Below, one piece after another: positions 1-8,193 of a DNA stretch of 52,258 nt; within the stretch, counting starts at the first letter, position 1; every line of letters starts with the position of its first letter. Below the pieces are notes generated by a model. It was not told the origin of the DNA. It was given only the letters and a program-made list of their open reading frames with translations, and searched no databases. Source of the DNA: Promethearchaeota archaeon Loki_b32. Lineage in GTDB: Archaea > Asgardarchaeota > Lokiarchaeia > Sigyniarchaeales > SOKP01. Both the position numbers and the translations under genes were made by a program. The stretch covers positions 1 to 52,258 of the forward strand of contig NJBH01000029.1 in assembly GCA_005223125.1 (NCBI GenBank), written 5' to 3'.

Positions 1-313
1 TAAAGACCAAATGGACACTTAGTACCATGAATTTTGAATTTTTCATCCGAGATCGAAATTATTTTAACGAAATTTTGATCAAAACTTTTCGAAAATGCTT
101 TAGCGACGGTAGTTAAATTGTTATTTGGGAGTTTTTTTTTTACTTTTAGGCCTAATGACTTTCCTTGTTTCCTACAAACATCTTTTATAATAGGCAATAC
201 TTCAACTGTTTATCTGTATACATATATTTAAATTGAGGTTATAAATAATAACTAATATCTATAAAAAATTTTTTCGAAATAAATAAAAAAAAAATTAAAG
301 GTAAAAATCCAAA
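1..313. other. Intergenic leader region, no gene recognised
   Basis: No credible coding frame is visible on either strand. The stretch contains a perfect 12-bp palindrome (TTTTGATCAAAA, 73-84) and a run of T near 132-142. An archaeal TATA-like stretch (CATATATTTA, 221-230) lies about 85 bases before the first gene. It probably carries the promoter and 5' leader of that gene. Confidence 0.4.
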
Positions 314-991
314 ATGAAAAATAAAGGAAAATTATTTAGTATTGTGGTTCTTCTTAGTCTATCACTTTTAGCAATATCTACAAACGTGTTCGGACAAATA
401 ACTTATACCTGTGAAGTTAAAGAGGAAGATGAGTTTATTTTTACAGTTACAACATTGCATGCAGAAGAATACGGGTTTCTGGAGCAATTGAGTGTTGGTG
501 ATAAAATGAAAATCAAGATTACAGATATTACGGAGGAAACAGATTATTTCGATGTAGAATATGACGAATGGGCTATGATATCTAAAGGTGAATCATTCAG
601 TTCTACCGCAGATTCAAATAGTTGGGAGGATGTTTATAAGGATCCTTCTGATCCTGAGGCACTTTTGGAGCTTAGTTACTTTGTACTTACCCCCGTGAGT
701 GATTATCTCGCTGCATTTGCAGAAGCTAACTCTGAGGAAGGTTATTCAAGTTCTGGAAATAAGTTGACCAAATCATCTTATGATTCAACATCCCAAATTA
801 TTACAACATTTGACTCTAATGGGGTTGTGTCTAAAGATGAGCTTAAATTGGGTGGTACTGTGGTGCTTGTTCTGAGTAGGGGTGGTGATGGTTCATCAAT
901 TCCAGGATATGATCTACCAATATTAATAGGATTAACTACCATTGCAGGCGTAAGTATTATTTATATTGTAAAGAAAAAAATGCTAAAATAA
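314..991 (+). CDS. Secreted, C-terminally membrane-anchored surface protein
   Basis: The 225-residue product starts with a signal peptide: a basic MKNKGK start, then a hydrophobic stretch at about residues 8-25 ending near a likely cleavage site before QITYTCEV. The middle is acidic and rich in Ser/Thr, as expected of an exposed domain. The C-terminus has a motif IPGYDLPILIGL, a transmembrane helix (about residues 196-219) and a basic tail (KKKMLK). That tripartite tail (PG-containing motif, helix, basic end) resembles the C-terminal sorting signals of archaeal surface proteins. No enzymatic domain is recognised. The gene stands alone between two AT-rich spacers. Surface location is a firm reading; the function is unknown. 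Confidence 0.7.
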   Translation: MKNKGKLFSIVVLLSLSLLAISTNVFGQITYTCEVKEEDEFIFTVTTLHAEEYGFLEQLSVGDKMKIKITDITEETDYFDVEYDEWAMISKGESFSSTADSNSWEDVYKDPSDPEALLELSYFVLTPVSDYLAAFAEANSEEGYSSSGNKLTKSSYDSTSQIITTFDSNGVVSKDELKLGGTVVLVLSRGGDGSSIPGYDLPILIGLTTIAGVSIIYIVKKKMLK

Positions 992-1270
992 GAAGACTCA
1001 AAATGTTTCAAACAAATTCGCCTTATTGAAGATCACTCAGTAAAAACTTAACAACTCAACTCTTAACTTTTTTTATAATTAGCTTTTCTTATTATTTAAT
1101 CGTCAGATCCATAATAAAATTTGGATTCATACAAATTATAAGATATTAATGTCTCTATCAAGAAGAGATAAATTCTTTAAGTGATATTTTATTTGTATTG
1201 TTCTATTTATTCTGTTTAAATATTAATGAGTATTATATATTTTTAAAACCCTAATTTTTGATATCGTACC

Positions 1271-1654
1271 ATGAAATCTATAATAATTGAAAATGAAAAA
1301 ATCGGAGAAGTAAAAGCAAAATTGTTAATAGATAAAAATCCTCAAACTTGTCAAGCAATTTGGGAAGCTCTTCCATTTGATGTGAAATTATCAAGATGGG
1401 GTGAAGAGCTATATGGTGATTGTCCAGTTTCTATTCCCGAAGAAGACTCTCAAACCGAATGTGAAGTTGGAGATGTAGGATTTTGGATTAGTGGACAAGG
1501 ATTCTGTATTTTCTGGGGGCCAACTCCTGCCAGTTCGGGTGATAAACCCGTTGCTGCAAGCCCTGTCAATATCTTTGCTAAAATTGAAGGGGATGCAAAA
1601 GCTATATTTAATCAATTTTCCTCATTTCAAGGAAAGATAAAAAAAGGGGATTAA
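1271..1654 (+). CDS. Cyclophilin-like fold protein (DUF3830/TM1367-like)
   Basis: The 127-residue protein has the layout of the small cyclophilin-like family: an N-terminal strand with acidic residues, NPQTCQAIWEALPF near residues 23-36, then a run of Gly-rich strands with WGEELYGDCPV and GDVGFWISGQGFCIFWGPTP. Family members are compact beta-barrels resembling peptidyl-prolyl isomerases, but most lack demonstrated isomerase activity. The ATG follows an AT-rich leader without a clear ribosome binding site. The next gene, an SDR, lies 55 bases downstream on the same strand, so co-transcription is possible. Family assignment is fairly secure; the function is not. Confidence 0.7.
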   Translation: MKSIIIENEKIGEVKAKLLIDKNPQTCQAIWEALPFDVKLSRWGEELYGDCPVSIPEEDSQTECEVGDVGFWISGQGFCIFWGPTPASSGDKPVAASPVNIFAKIEGDAKAIFNQFSSFQGKIKKGD

Positions 1655-1665
1655 TCAACATAATT

Positions 1666-1680
1666 TTATTTTTTTTAAAT
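1666..1680 (+). terminator. T-rich terminator candidate
   Basis: A run of T after TTATT follows the cyclophilin-like gene by about 15 bases. Archaeal terminators are often simple T tracts, so this could end the upstream transcript. It also lies close to the next gene, so read-through is possible. Confidence 0.3.
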
Positions 1681-1709
1681 TAAAGTTAAAAAAAACAGTG
1701 TTGTTTTAA

Positions 1710-2576
1710 ATGAAAAAGAAATGGTATAAAGGAAAGGTTTATGTAATTACAGGAGCAAGTGGAGATATAGGAAGTGAAGTTTGTCGAAAATTTGCTCCGT
1801 TAGGAATGCGAATATATTTACTTGATCTTCCTGGTACTCCTTTAGACAAGTTGAAAGAAGAATTAGAAGATTTAGGAGCAGAATATGTTGAAACCCATGA
1901 ATTTGATGTTACAAATCGAGATCAAATTGAAAGTGTAATTAAAAAAATTGGAGAAAAAGAGCAACATCTTGATATTTTACATAATAATGCGGGGATAGGA
2001 ACCACTTGTTCGATTACTAATGGGGGAACATTTGAAGAATATCGAAAACTTATGTCTATAAACGTTGATGGCATGTGGTTAGTGCTTCAAGCAGCATTAC
2101 CGTTTATCGGACGTCCTGCTCCAACTAAAAAATATCCTAATCGAAAAGAAGGGCAACTGATATTTACTTCAAGTTCGGCGGGAAAAACAGGGATCCCAAA
2201 TATGGCAGCATATTCTATGAGTAAATACGCTATTGTTGGTTTAGCAAATTCTATTCGATTAGAATTTAAAATGCAGAATCAAAATATTCAAGTAATTACA
2301 ATTTGTCCTGCCCCAACAAAAACAAAATTTTGGGACTCTACTCGCGAAATGAAGGAATGGGGTGAAAGCTACCAAAAAAGAGGTATTTTATATAAATTTG
2401 TAGATGTTAAAGAGGTGGCAAAAACAGTTCTGAATGCTTCTCGCAAATATAAAAGAGAAGTATTTGTGCCAAGATGGTGGTGGTTACTAGGATGGTTGCA
2501 ACTTACTAGTATTAAAGCTGCTGGAAATCTTTTAATTAGAATAGAAAAGAGTAAAATAAAAATACAGCAAGATTAA
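1710..2576 (+). CDS. Short-chain dehydrogenase/reductase (SDR)
   Basis: A 288-residue classical SDR, probably an NAD(P)-dependent oxidoreductase of unknown substrate. The cofactor motif TGASGDIG is at about residues 11-18, the NNAG strand motif near 93-96, the catalytic serine in FTSSSAGKTG, and the YxxxK pair in YSMSKYA. Asp in DLPGT at the end of the second strand favours NAD over NADP, by analogy with known SDRs. The C-terminus is extended with a Trp-rich hydrophobic patch (WWWLLGWLQ) that may touch a membrane, as in lipid-active SDRs. The next gene, a methyltransferase, starts 27 bases downstream on the same strand. Confidence 0.85.
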   Translation: MKKKWYKGKVYVITGASGDIGSEVCRKFAPLGMRIYLLDLPGTPLDKLKEELEDLGAEYVETHEFDVTNRDQIESVIKKIGEKEQHLDILHNNAGIGTTCSITNGGTFEEYRKLMSINVDGMWLVLQAALPFIGRPAPTKKYPNRKEGQLIFTSSSAGKTGIPNMAAYSMSKYAIVGLANSIRLEFKMQNQNIQVITICPAPTKTKFWDSTREMKEWGESYQKRGILYKFVDVKEVAKTVLNASRKYKREVFVPRWWWLLGWLQLTSIKAAGNLLIRIEKSKIKIQQD

Positions 2577-2603
2577 AAATATCATCTTTCTAGATATAAA
2601 ATA

Positions 2604-3323
2604 ATGAAAGAAAAAGGAATGGAACCTTTTGGAGAAGCTCTCGAGGATTTTTATAACGGTAAAAAAAAGGCAGAGATCACTTTAATTCGAGATGATGGAT
2701 TAGAGTTTAATGTTCCTATTGAATATTTCTTTCGAAGCCCTAAAGATTTTTCAAATTTGGAAAAAGAAGCCATACGATTATGTAAAGGTAAAGTTTTAGA
2801 TATGGGAGCAGGAGTTGGACCACATAGTTTGGAACTGCAAAGATTAGGTCTTGAAGTTTATGCGATTGATATATCCTCTCATGCTTGTGAAATAATGAAA
2901 AAAAGGGGAGTAAAAAATGTTCAATGTACAGATTTTTATAATTTAACAACGGATTCATTTGATACTATTCTTCTCTTGGGACGTTCAATAGGATTCGTGG
3001 GGAATTTAGAAGGAATCAAAAAATTCTTATCTTACTGTAAAACGCGCCTTAATCCAGAGGGAATTATAATTCTTGATTCGATTGACATTCGTTTAACTCA
3101 AGAACAAATTCATCTTAATTTTCAGGAAAGAAACCGGAAGTTAGGAAAGTATATTGGTGAAGCAAGTTTCCAGATGAAATACAATAATATTCTAGGAGAT
3201 AAATTCCATAATGTTCAAATAGACCCCGATACACTTAACGAAATTACCCAAGAACTAGGATTACCTTGCAAGATCCTCTGTAAAGAAGAAGATGGAATGT
3301 ATTTAGCTAAAATTTCTACATAA
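2604..3323 (+). CDS. Class I SAM-dependent methyltransferase
   Basis: The 239-residue protein has a Rossmann-type methyltransferase core: motif I VLDMGAGVGPHSLEL at about residues 64-78, the acidic motif II YAIDIS near 90-95, and motif IV-like DTILLLGRSIGFVG. The roughly 60 residues before the core are family-variable and may form the substrate lid. It lies directly after an SDR and probably shares its transcript, which hints at modification of one small molecule or lipid. The substrate cannot be read from the sequence. Confidence 0.8.
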   Translation: MKEKGMEPFGEALEDFYNGKKKAEITLIRDDGLEFNVPIEYFFRSPKDFSNLEKEAIRLCKGKVLDMGAGVGPHSLELQRLGLEVYAIDISSHACEIMKKRGVKNVQCTDFYNLTTDSFDTILLLGRSIGFVGNLEGIKKFLSYCKTRLNPEGIIILDSIDIRLTQEQIHLNFQERNRKLGKYIGEASFQMKYNNILGDKFHNVQIDPDTLNEITQELGLPCKILCKEEDGMYLAKIST

Positions 3324-3373
3324 TGCAATAATATTGAGAGAATACTAAGATATTATCATGGTAATATAAATTA

Positions 3374-3395
3374 TCGTGAAAGTGTGCTTTCACGA
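3374..3395. terminator. Perfect 9-bp hairpin after methyltransferase gene
   Basis: Arms TCGTGAAAG and CTTTCACGA enclose a TGTG tetraloop, 50 bases past the methyltransferase stop. The stem is perfect and more GC-rich than the surroundings, so it stands out. There is no strong T tract directly after it, so it may be an mRNA 3'-end stabiliser, a weak terminator or a protein binding site. Confidence 0.45.
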
Positions 3396-3556
3396 AGTTT
3401 CATATTAAATAGATTCTTCACTTTCTTCTATTTCACTTTTAAAATGATTGCTCTATAAACTTTATATAATTTTATACTTTAAAATTAAAATGGGTTTGAA
3501 TATGATATAAAGAACCTATTAATTTAAATCAAATTTGTAAATAAGATGAAGAGATA

Positions 3557-5191
3557 ATGGATGAGAACCAAAAATTCGAAGAAATAGTCAATAGAGGTTT
3601 GGAGGAATATTTTAAACGTAATCCGAGAATTGCTGTTCAATTCGGTAAAGAAGAATATGAAAAAGAAGTAGAATCTGGAATCAAGGAACATTTAGTTGAA
3701 AATCTTAAGTGGTTCAGCGAATGGATTGATGAACTTAAACAATTAGATGTTGAAAAATTAAATTTCGAAAATCAAATATCACTAAAAGCAATGGAATACT
3801 ATCACAATCTCAACTTATTCATGCATGAAGCCTTTCCCTTATGGAAAAAAGAACCTAATGGATTAGCATATTTTCAAGAGACTGTCTTCCTTTTATTCCA
3901 ACGAAAGGGACCAGTTACTAGTGTGGCAGAAGTTATTATAGCCCATTTATCAAATTTACCTAAGTATTTAGAGGAATTTCAATCACGTTTTGATGAAACT
4001 CCGATACCAAAAGTATGGAGAGATTTAGCTTTAGAACAAGTTCAATCAACCCCTAAGTCCTTACAAACTCTTGCTGAAGCTTTTAGTGAAACAGCAGATA
4101 TATCTGAATCTCTTAAAAACAAGCTTCTAATAACTTTTAAAGAGGTTGAATCGGTTATCCAGACTCATGTTGAATGGATAAAAAGTTTACCAGTAGATAA
4201 CGATGAATTCGCCTGGGCTTTAGGACCAGAGAAATTCGATAAACTATTAAGTTTACGGAAAATTCCTTGGGATCGAAAAACACTTATAAAAAAAGGGAAT
4301 GAGATATTTAGCTCTGCATTTAAAAAAATAAAACAAATAACCAAAGAGATCTATCCTAAAAAAACACTTAGCGAGGCAATTGAAGCATTTTTTAAAGAAG
4401 ACCAGATTCCTAATTTTCAGGAAGTGCTTGAGTACACTCTCTCTGAAGCGAAACGAGCAAAGAAGTTTATAGAATCCCATAATCTCGCTACTATTCCTCA
4501 AGAAAAGTTGGTTATTGTTGAAACACCCTTCCACCTTATCCCAATCATCCCTGGTGCAGCCTATGTAGAAGCGCCTTATTTTAGAGGAGACCAACCTGGT
4601 ATCTTTATGATTTCTCCTACCCAAAAGGATCGACATTCTTATACCTATGTTTCAGATTGGATGATTCATGAAGCTTATCCTGGGCATCATTTGGATTTCG
4701 TATGCAATAACACCTTTACTCCTCTCATCCGATTGTTAGGTGTCACCTCCTATACATCAATGGAAACAGTAGAAGGATGGGCTCTTTATTGCGAGGAAAT
4801 GATGTTACACCAAGGATTTTATAAGGATCCTGTAAAAACTCAGCAGTTAATCTCAGGACTCCAGGTTGGGCGGGCGATGAACTTGATGTTAGATATCCAA
4901 TTGCACTGTAAGCAACGATCAATGGCAGATGCTAGTAAGATGCTAATGAATGTATTAGCAATGGGAGAAGCAACAGCTAAAGCGGTGATATTGGGATATA
5001 CAACTACTCCCGTCTATCCATTGTCATATCTCATTGGGAAGCTTCTAATTGATGATTTACGACAGGAAGTGGAAGAAAAGATGGGGAACAAATTCAGTTT
5101 AAAGTTCTTTCATGATACTATTCTTAGAAGTGGGGATTTACCTTATTATTTGTTAAAAGAATATTTTGAAGAAAAAATTAAAAATTTATAG
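3557..5191 (+). CDS. DUF885-family zinc metallohydrolase/peptidase
   Basis: The 544-residue protein carries the signature HEAYPGHHLDF at about residues 371-381, the HExxPGHH zinc motif of the DUF885 family. A downstream acidic stretch (METVEGWALYCEEMM) provides the likely third zinc ligand, as in thermolysin-like and M32-like helical metallopeptidases. Members are mostly helical and about 550-600 residues long, so this is full length. No signal peptide is seen, so it acts in the cytoplasm, perhaps on peptides. The gene stands alone, with a hairpin just behind its stop. The family call is strong; the exact substrate is unknown. Confidence 0.85.
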   Translation: MDENQKFEEIVNRGLEEYFKRNPRIAVQFGKEEYEKEVESGIKEHLVENLKWFSEWIDELKQLDVEKLNFENQISLKAMEYYHNLNLFMHEAFPLWKKEPNGLAYFQETVFLLFQRKGPVTSVAEVIIAHLSNLPKYLEEFQSRFDETPIPKVWRDLALEQVQSTPKSLQTLAEAFSETADISESLKNKLLITFKEVESVIQTHVEWIKSLPVDNDEFAWALGPEKFDKLLSLRKIPWDRKTLIKKGNEIFSSAFKKIKQITKEIYPKKTLSEAIEAFFKEDQIPNFQEVLEYTLSEAKRAKKFIESHNLATIPQEKLVIVETPFHLIPIIPGAAYVEAPYFRGDQPGIFMISPTQKDRHSYTYVSDWMIHEAYPGHHLDFVCNNTFTPLIRLLGVTSYTSMETVEGWALYCEEMMLHQGFYKDPVKTQQLISGLQVGRAMNLMLDIQLHCKQRSMADASKMLMNVLAMGEATAKAVILGYTTTPVYPLSYLIGKLLIDDLRQEVEEKMGNKFSLKFFHDTILRSGDLPYYLLKEYFEEKIKNL

Positions 5192-5196
5192 GGAAC

Positions 5197-5216
5197 ATTA
5201 GCAAAAATCTGCTAAT
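5197..5216 (+). terminator. Hairpin terminator candidate after DUF885 gene
   Basis: Seven-base arms ATTAGCA and TGCTAAT flank a six-base loop, starting six bases after the DUF885 stop. T-rich sequence follows from 5217 to 5235. Position and shape fit an end-of-transcript signal. Confidence 0.45.
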
Positions 5217-5352
5217 TACTATTTCTATTTTTTTCAGTTATACGACTAAAGAGCTTTTAATAAAGAGAGATAAATATTAATTGAGATTTGATCATATATT
5301 TAATGAAGAAAAATATTCTTATATTTATAATTAGTTTATTGAAATAATAGAA

Positions 5353-5580
5353 ATGGTAATTGAAGAGAGAATTGAGACAGATCCTGAAATATGTCATGGT
5401 AAACCTCGCATAAAAGGAACACGAATAATAATTTCAATTATCCTTGAATGGTTAGAAGCGGGAAAAACATTTGAGGAAATTATGGATGCATACCCTGAAT
5501 TATCCAAAGAGGATATATCTGCTACAATTAGATATGCAAGAAAGTCAATAGAGGAAGAGAAAAGTGCCTCAATCTCATGA
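5353..5580 (+). CDS. DUF433 antitoxin-like protein
   Basis: The 75-residue protein contains the DUF433 hallmark ICHGKPRIKGTRI followed by a helical section (ILEWLEAGKTFEEIMDAYPELSKEDISATIRYA), a small winged or tri-helical DNA-binding fold. These proteins are commonly encoded upstream of a PIN-like (DUF5615) toxin. Here no such partner follows: the next gene is on the other strand and is unrelated. It is therefore an orphan or a decayed toxin-antitoxin locus, or the protein works alone as a small regulator. Confidence 0.8.
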   Translation: MVIEERIETDPEICHGKPRIKGTRIIISIILEWLEAGKTFEEIMDAYPELSKEDISATIRYARKSIEEEKSASIS

Positions 5581-5652
5581 CGCTAAATTTTAAAAAAGAA
5601 ATAAACTAGATTTCTTTTAGATAAAGAAAAAAATTTTGAATTTTGCAATAAC

Positions 5653-6201
5653 CTATAAGTATTTTTTATTAATAGGAGCATATAGATCTAAATGGAGTTT
5701 TTCCTCTCCGATTTCAGGATAATTAACATGGAGTTCTAATCCAGTAATTCCATGTTCAAATTTATCTTTATCATAAAAATTAAGCAAACCTTTACATTTT
5801 GGATGTAAACTATATTTATCATTATTAGATATCCACTCTAATAAGGCTTGCCAGCCACTGCCTATATTGTTAGCACCTTTTACAGAGACCACAGCATATG
5901 ATCCTGATTCGACATTCTTAAGAATTCCTTTTGCTTTAAAATCTTCGGGAATCGTTATCCAAATTTCATATCCATAAGGTTTTTTTTTGGATGCTATTTG
6001 TTCTCCTTTTTCATTAAATTTAGGAAGCGGGTTATTAAAACCTAATATTTGATGTTCTAGTGGATCAATGGAAATACCACTTTTTTTAATCAATTCTTCT
6101 AATTTTTGATGAGATTTAATCTCAGGGTCTCCAATGAATTCCCCCCATGAATGGAAAGAGATAACTCGCATTTGAGGTAATTTAACTAATTTAACAAACA
6201 T
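5653..6201 (-). CDS. GyrI-like small-molecule-binding domain protein
   Basis: The 182-residue protein resembles the AraC effector-binding/GyrI-like domain (SOUL/SHS2-type fold): strand VKLPQMRVISFHSWG at the start, YGYEIWITIP in the middle and a C-terminal GLELHVNYP section with DLYAPINKK, typical of the domain's last strands. There is no DNA-binding segment in front of it, so it is a stand-alone ligand-binding domain. Such proteins bind or hydrolyse hydrophobic small molecules in some characterised cases. It ends only 72 bases from the stop of the orphan DUF433 gene and is convergent with it. Confidence 0.65.
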   Translation of the reverse strand: MFVKLVKLPQMRVISFHSWGEFIGDPEIKSHQKLEELIKKSGISIDPLEHQILGFNNPLPKFNEKGEQIASKKKPYGYEIWITIPEDFKAKGILKNVESGSYAVVSVKGANNIGSGWQALLEWISNNDKYSLHPKCKGLLNFYDKDKFEHGITGLELHVNYPEIGEEKLHLDLYAPINKKYL

Positions 6202-6308
6202 TTTATTTCACCTTAAAGTAACTAAGATCAATTATAAATATAATCTATAACTTAAGATTCTTTAAGATCGACACAGTATCAAATTTTAAGATTTCATTCT
6301 ATTTGTCA

Positions 6309-6872
6309 ATGATGGCAAGATCCATATCCTTTAGAAAAGCTAACATTTCAGATTTAAGTGGAATTGTTAAAGTCAATGTTGATACGTGGAAAACTACATA
6401 TCAGGGAATAATTTCAGAAGAATTTCTTCAAAATTTATCCTATGAAGATAAGGAAGCAAATTGGAGACAAAGATTGGAAAAACCAACTCAAGGTGCCATA
6501 ATATATGTAGCTGAGAAAGATTCTAAAGAAATTGTAGGATTTACTTTAGCAACTCTAGAAAAATGTAATCCCATAATAGCATTACTTCAAGTAGAGAGAT
6601 ATAACGGGGAATTATGTGCAATTTATGTTCTGGAAGAATTCCAACATAAAAAAGTCGGAACTGAATTAGTTCAATTAGTTGTAAATCATTTTAAACTGAA
6701 TAATATTCATAGCATGATTACATGGGTATTAAAAGAAAATCCTTCACGTAGATTCTATGAAAAATTAGGAGGAAAATTTCTTGGAGAACAATCTATTGAA
6801 ATAGGAGGTATAAAATACATTGAAATTGCATATGGATGGGAGAATACTGAAGCAATTCTTTCAAAATATTAA
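6309..6872 (+). CDS. GNAT-family N-acetyltransferase
   Basis: A GNAT acyltransferase with the expected order of elements: IRKAN-like first strand (ISFRKANISDLSGIVKVN), the long helix WKTTYQGIISEEFL, the central strand GFTLATLE, the pyrophosphate-binding LCAIYVLEEFQHKKVGTELVQLV, and a C-terminal NPSRRFYEKLGGKFLGE. It transfers an acetyl group from acetyl-CoA to an amine that cannot be named. The ATG at 6309, or the one at 6312, is preferred over an upstream TTG at 6303. The 3' end overlaps the convergent methyltransferase gene by four bases. Confidence 0.85.
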   Translation: MMARSISFRKANISDLSGIVKVNVDTWKTTYQGIISEEFLQNLSYEDKEANWRQRLEKPTQGAIIYVAEKDSKEIVGFTLATLEKCNPIIALLQVERYNGELCAIYVLEEFQHKKVGTELVQLVVNHFKLNNIHSMITWVLKENPSRRFYEKLGGKFLGEQSIEIGGIKYIEIAYGWENTEAILSKY

Positions 6873-7681
6873 CCTTTTTTATGAGCTTTAATTGAAAACA
6901 TCATAGGAACTGAAAATTCTAAATTTGTGAACTCCCAATATCCATCTTCTCTTTTTTTCATGTTAGGGTGTATATTATGAAATGTAAATGGAAATTCATG
7001 CAAAAATTCGATTTCAAATTTAGCATGTATTAAAGCATTTATTATCGCACTCATACTGTGTAGCCAATCGTAAGATTCTCGATTCTCTAATTTTGCTGAT
7101 GGATTTGCATATGAACCATCCTCATTCCAATATATTGGTTTTCCCTCAGAAAAGTAATTATAACCTACTTTAAATGCCTCTTGGTGTTCATCAATAAGAA
7201 GGCCGAATGGATGATTATCTATAATATAAAAAAGACCTCCAGGGTTTAAATAATCACTAATAAGTTGAGCCCATTTAGTCATATCAGGCAACCAGCAAAT
7301 AGCACCATATGAAGTATATACTATATCGAATTTCTTATCCAAAACATTTCGAATATCATAGACATTTGATAAAATAAATTTTGCGGGTATTTGTAACTCA
7401 TCACTCAACGTTTTAGCTAAATTAATAGCTTTATCTGAAAAATCTACACCAGTAACTTCAGCTCCTAATCTAGCCCATGAAAGGGTATCCATCCCAAAAT
7501 GACACTGTAAATGCAGTAAGGTTTTTCCTTTAACATCTCCTAATTCTTCTAGTTCTATTGAAAATAAAGACGTTTTACCCGACTTAAAGCCTTTTAAATC
7601 ATAAGATTTGGAGTTAGCATTAATTTCTACGAGCTCATTCCATCGTTTTAAATTAATCTCAAAATATTTATCATTCTTCAT
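6869..7681 (-). CDS. Class I SAM-dependent methyltransferase
   Basis: The 270-residue protein has LKGKTLLHLQCHFG-type motif I (LLHLQCHFGMDTLSWARLG, about residues 55-73), followed by the acidic VTGVDFSDKAI and a motif IV region VYTSYGAICWLPDM. The HLQCHFG variant of motif I is typical of one subgroup of small-molecule methyltransferases. The end of the protein (FPFTFHNIHPNMKKREDGYW) also fits that group. It lies 54 bases downstream of the beta-helix protein gene on the same strand and may be the last gene of that run. The substrate is unknown. Confidence 0.82.
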   Translation of the reverse strand: MKNDKYFEINLKRWNELVEINANSKSYDLKGFKSGKTSLFSIELEELGDVKGKTLLHLQCHFGMDTLSWARLGAEVTGVDFSDKAINLAKTLSDELQIPAKFILSNVYDIRNVLDKKFDIVYTSYGAICWLPDMTKWAQLISDYLNPGGLFYIIDNHPFGLLIDEHQEAFKVGYNYFSEGKPIYWNEDGSYANPSAKLENRESYDWLHSMSAIINALIHAKFEIEFLHEFPFTFHNIHPNMKKREDGYWEFTNLEFSVPMMFSIKAHKKG

Positions 7682-7735
7682 AATTTTAGGTAAAGGATAT
7701 ATAATTTTTTACTAAATATAATGCTCAAATTAATA

Positions 7736-8170
7736 TTACTTAAATTTATACATAATTCTGTAAACATCTTCTTTAGTTTTCACATTTCCAACTAGAACAC
7801 AATTGTCAATATTAATATTCTCGCAATTCAATAAGGTATTTTTCCCAATAATGCAATTATTTAATTTAACATTCTCACCAATTAATGCATTATCAAAAAT
7901 AATTGAGTTCGAGATTTCTACATAATTTTTTATTTCGGTATTCTTCCCAATATAGACATTTGGACCTAAAAGAACATCATCTCCAATTTTAACGTTCACA
8001 TTTAGATACACAGGTTCTATGAATGTAGGATAATCCCCTATAAAATTATCAATCTTACTTTTTTTAAGATGTGTTTTCAAGAAATTTTTCAATAATTCTT
8101 GAATCTGAGCTTGAGAATTTAACTCTAAATTGCTAATTACCTTCTCAATTTTTTTTAGTTCTTTTTCCAT
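7736..8170 (-). CDS. Small left-handed beta-helix (hexapeptide repeat) protein
   Basis: After an N-terminal helix (about residues 1-35) the protein runs into hexapeptide-type repeats, IGDDVLLGPNVYIGKNTEIKNYV and onward, the left-handed beta-helix of acyltransferases and sugar nucleotidyltransferases. The His triad of gamma-carbonic anhydrases is absent, and so is any nucleotidyltransferase domain, so it is a free-standing helix resembling the C-terminal part of GlmU- or ManC-like enzymes. The ATG at 8170 is chosen because GGAG sits eight bases before it; the in-frame GTG at 8179 overlaps that site. It starts about 23 bases after the HypB-like gene and is probably co-translated with it. Confidence 0.7.
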   Translation of the reverse strand: MEKELKKIEKVISNLELNSQAQIQELLKNFLKTHLKKSKIDNFIGDYPTFIEPVYLNVNVKIGDDVLLGPNVYIGKNTEIKNYVEISNSIIFDNALIGENVKLNNCIIGKNTLLNCENINIDNCVLVGNVKTKEDVYRIMYKFK

Positions 8171-8193
8171 TTTTTCCACTCCATCTAAAAGTT

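Noticed and set aside
73-84. TTTTGATCAAAA palindrome
   Set aside because: Palindromes of this kind are expected in very AT-rich DNA and this one is not repeated or near a promoter.
4253-4636. 127-residue minus-strand frame inside the DUF885 gene
   Set aside because: It is antisense to a strongly supported metallohydrolase and shows no family motif.
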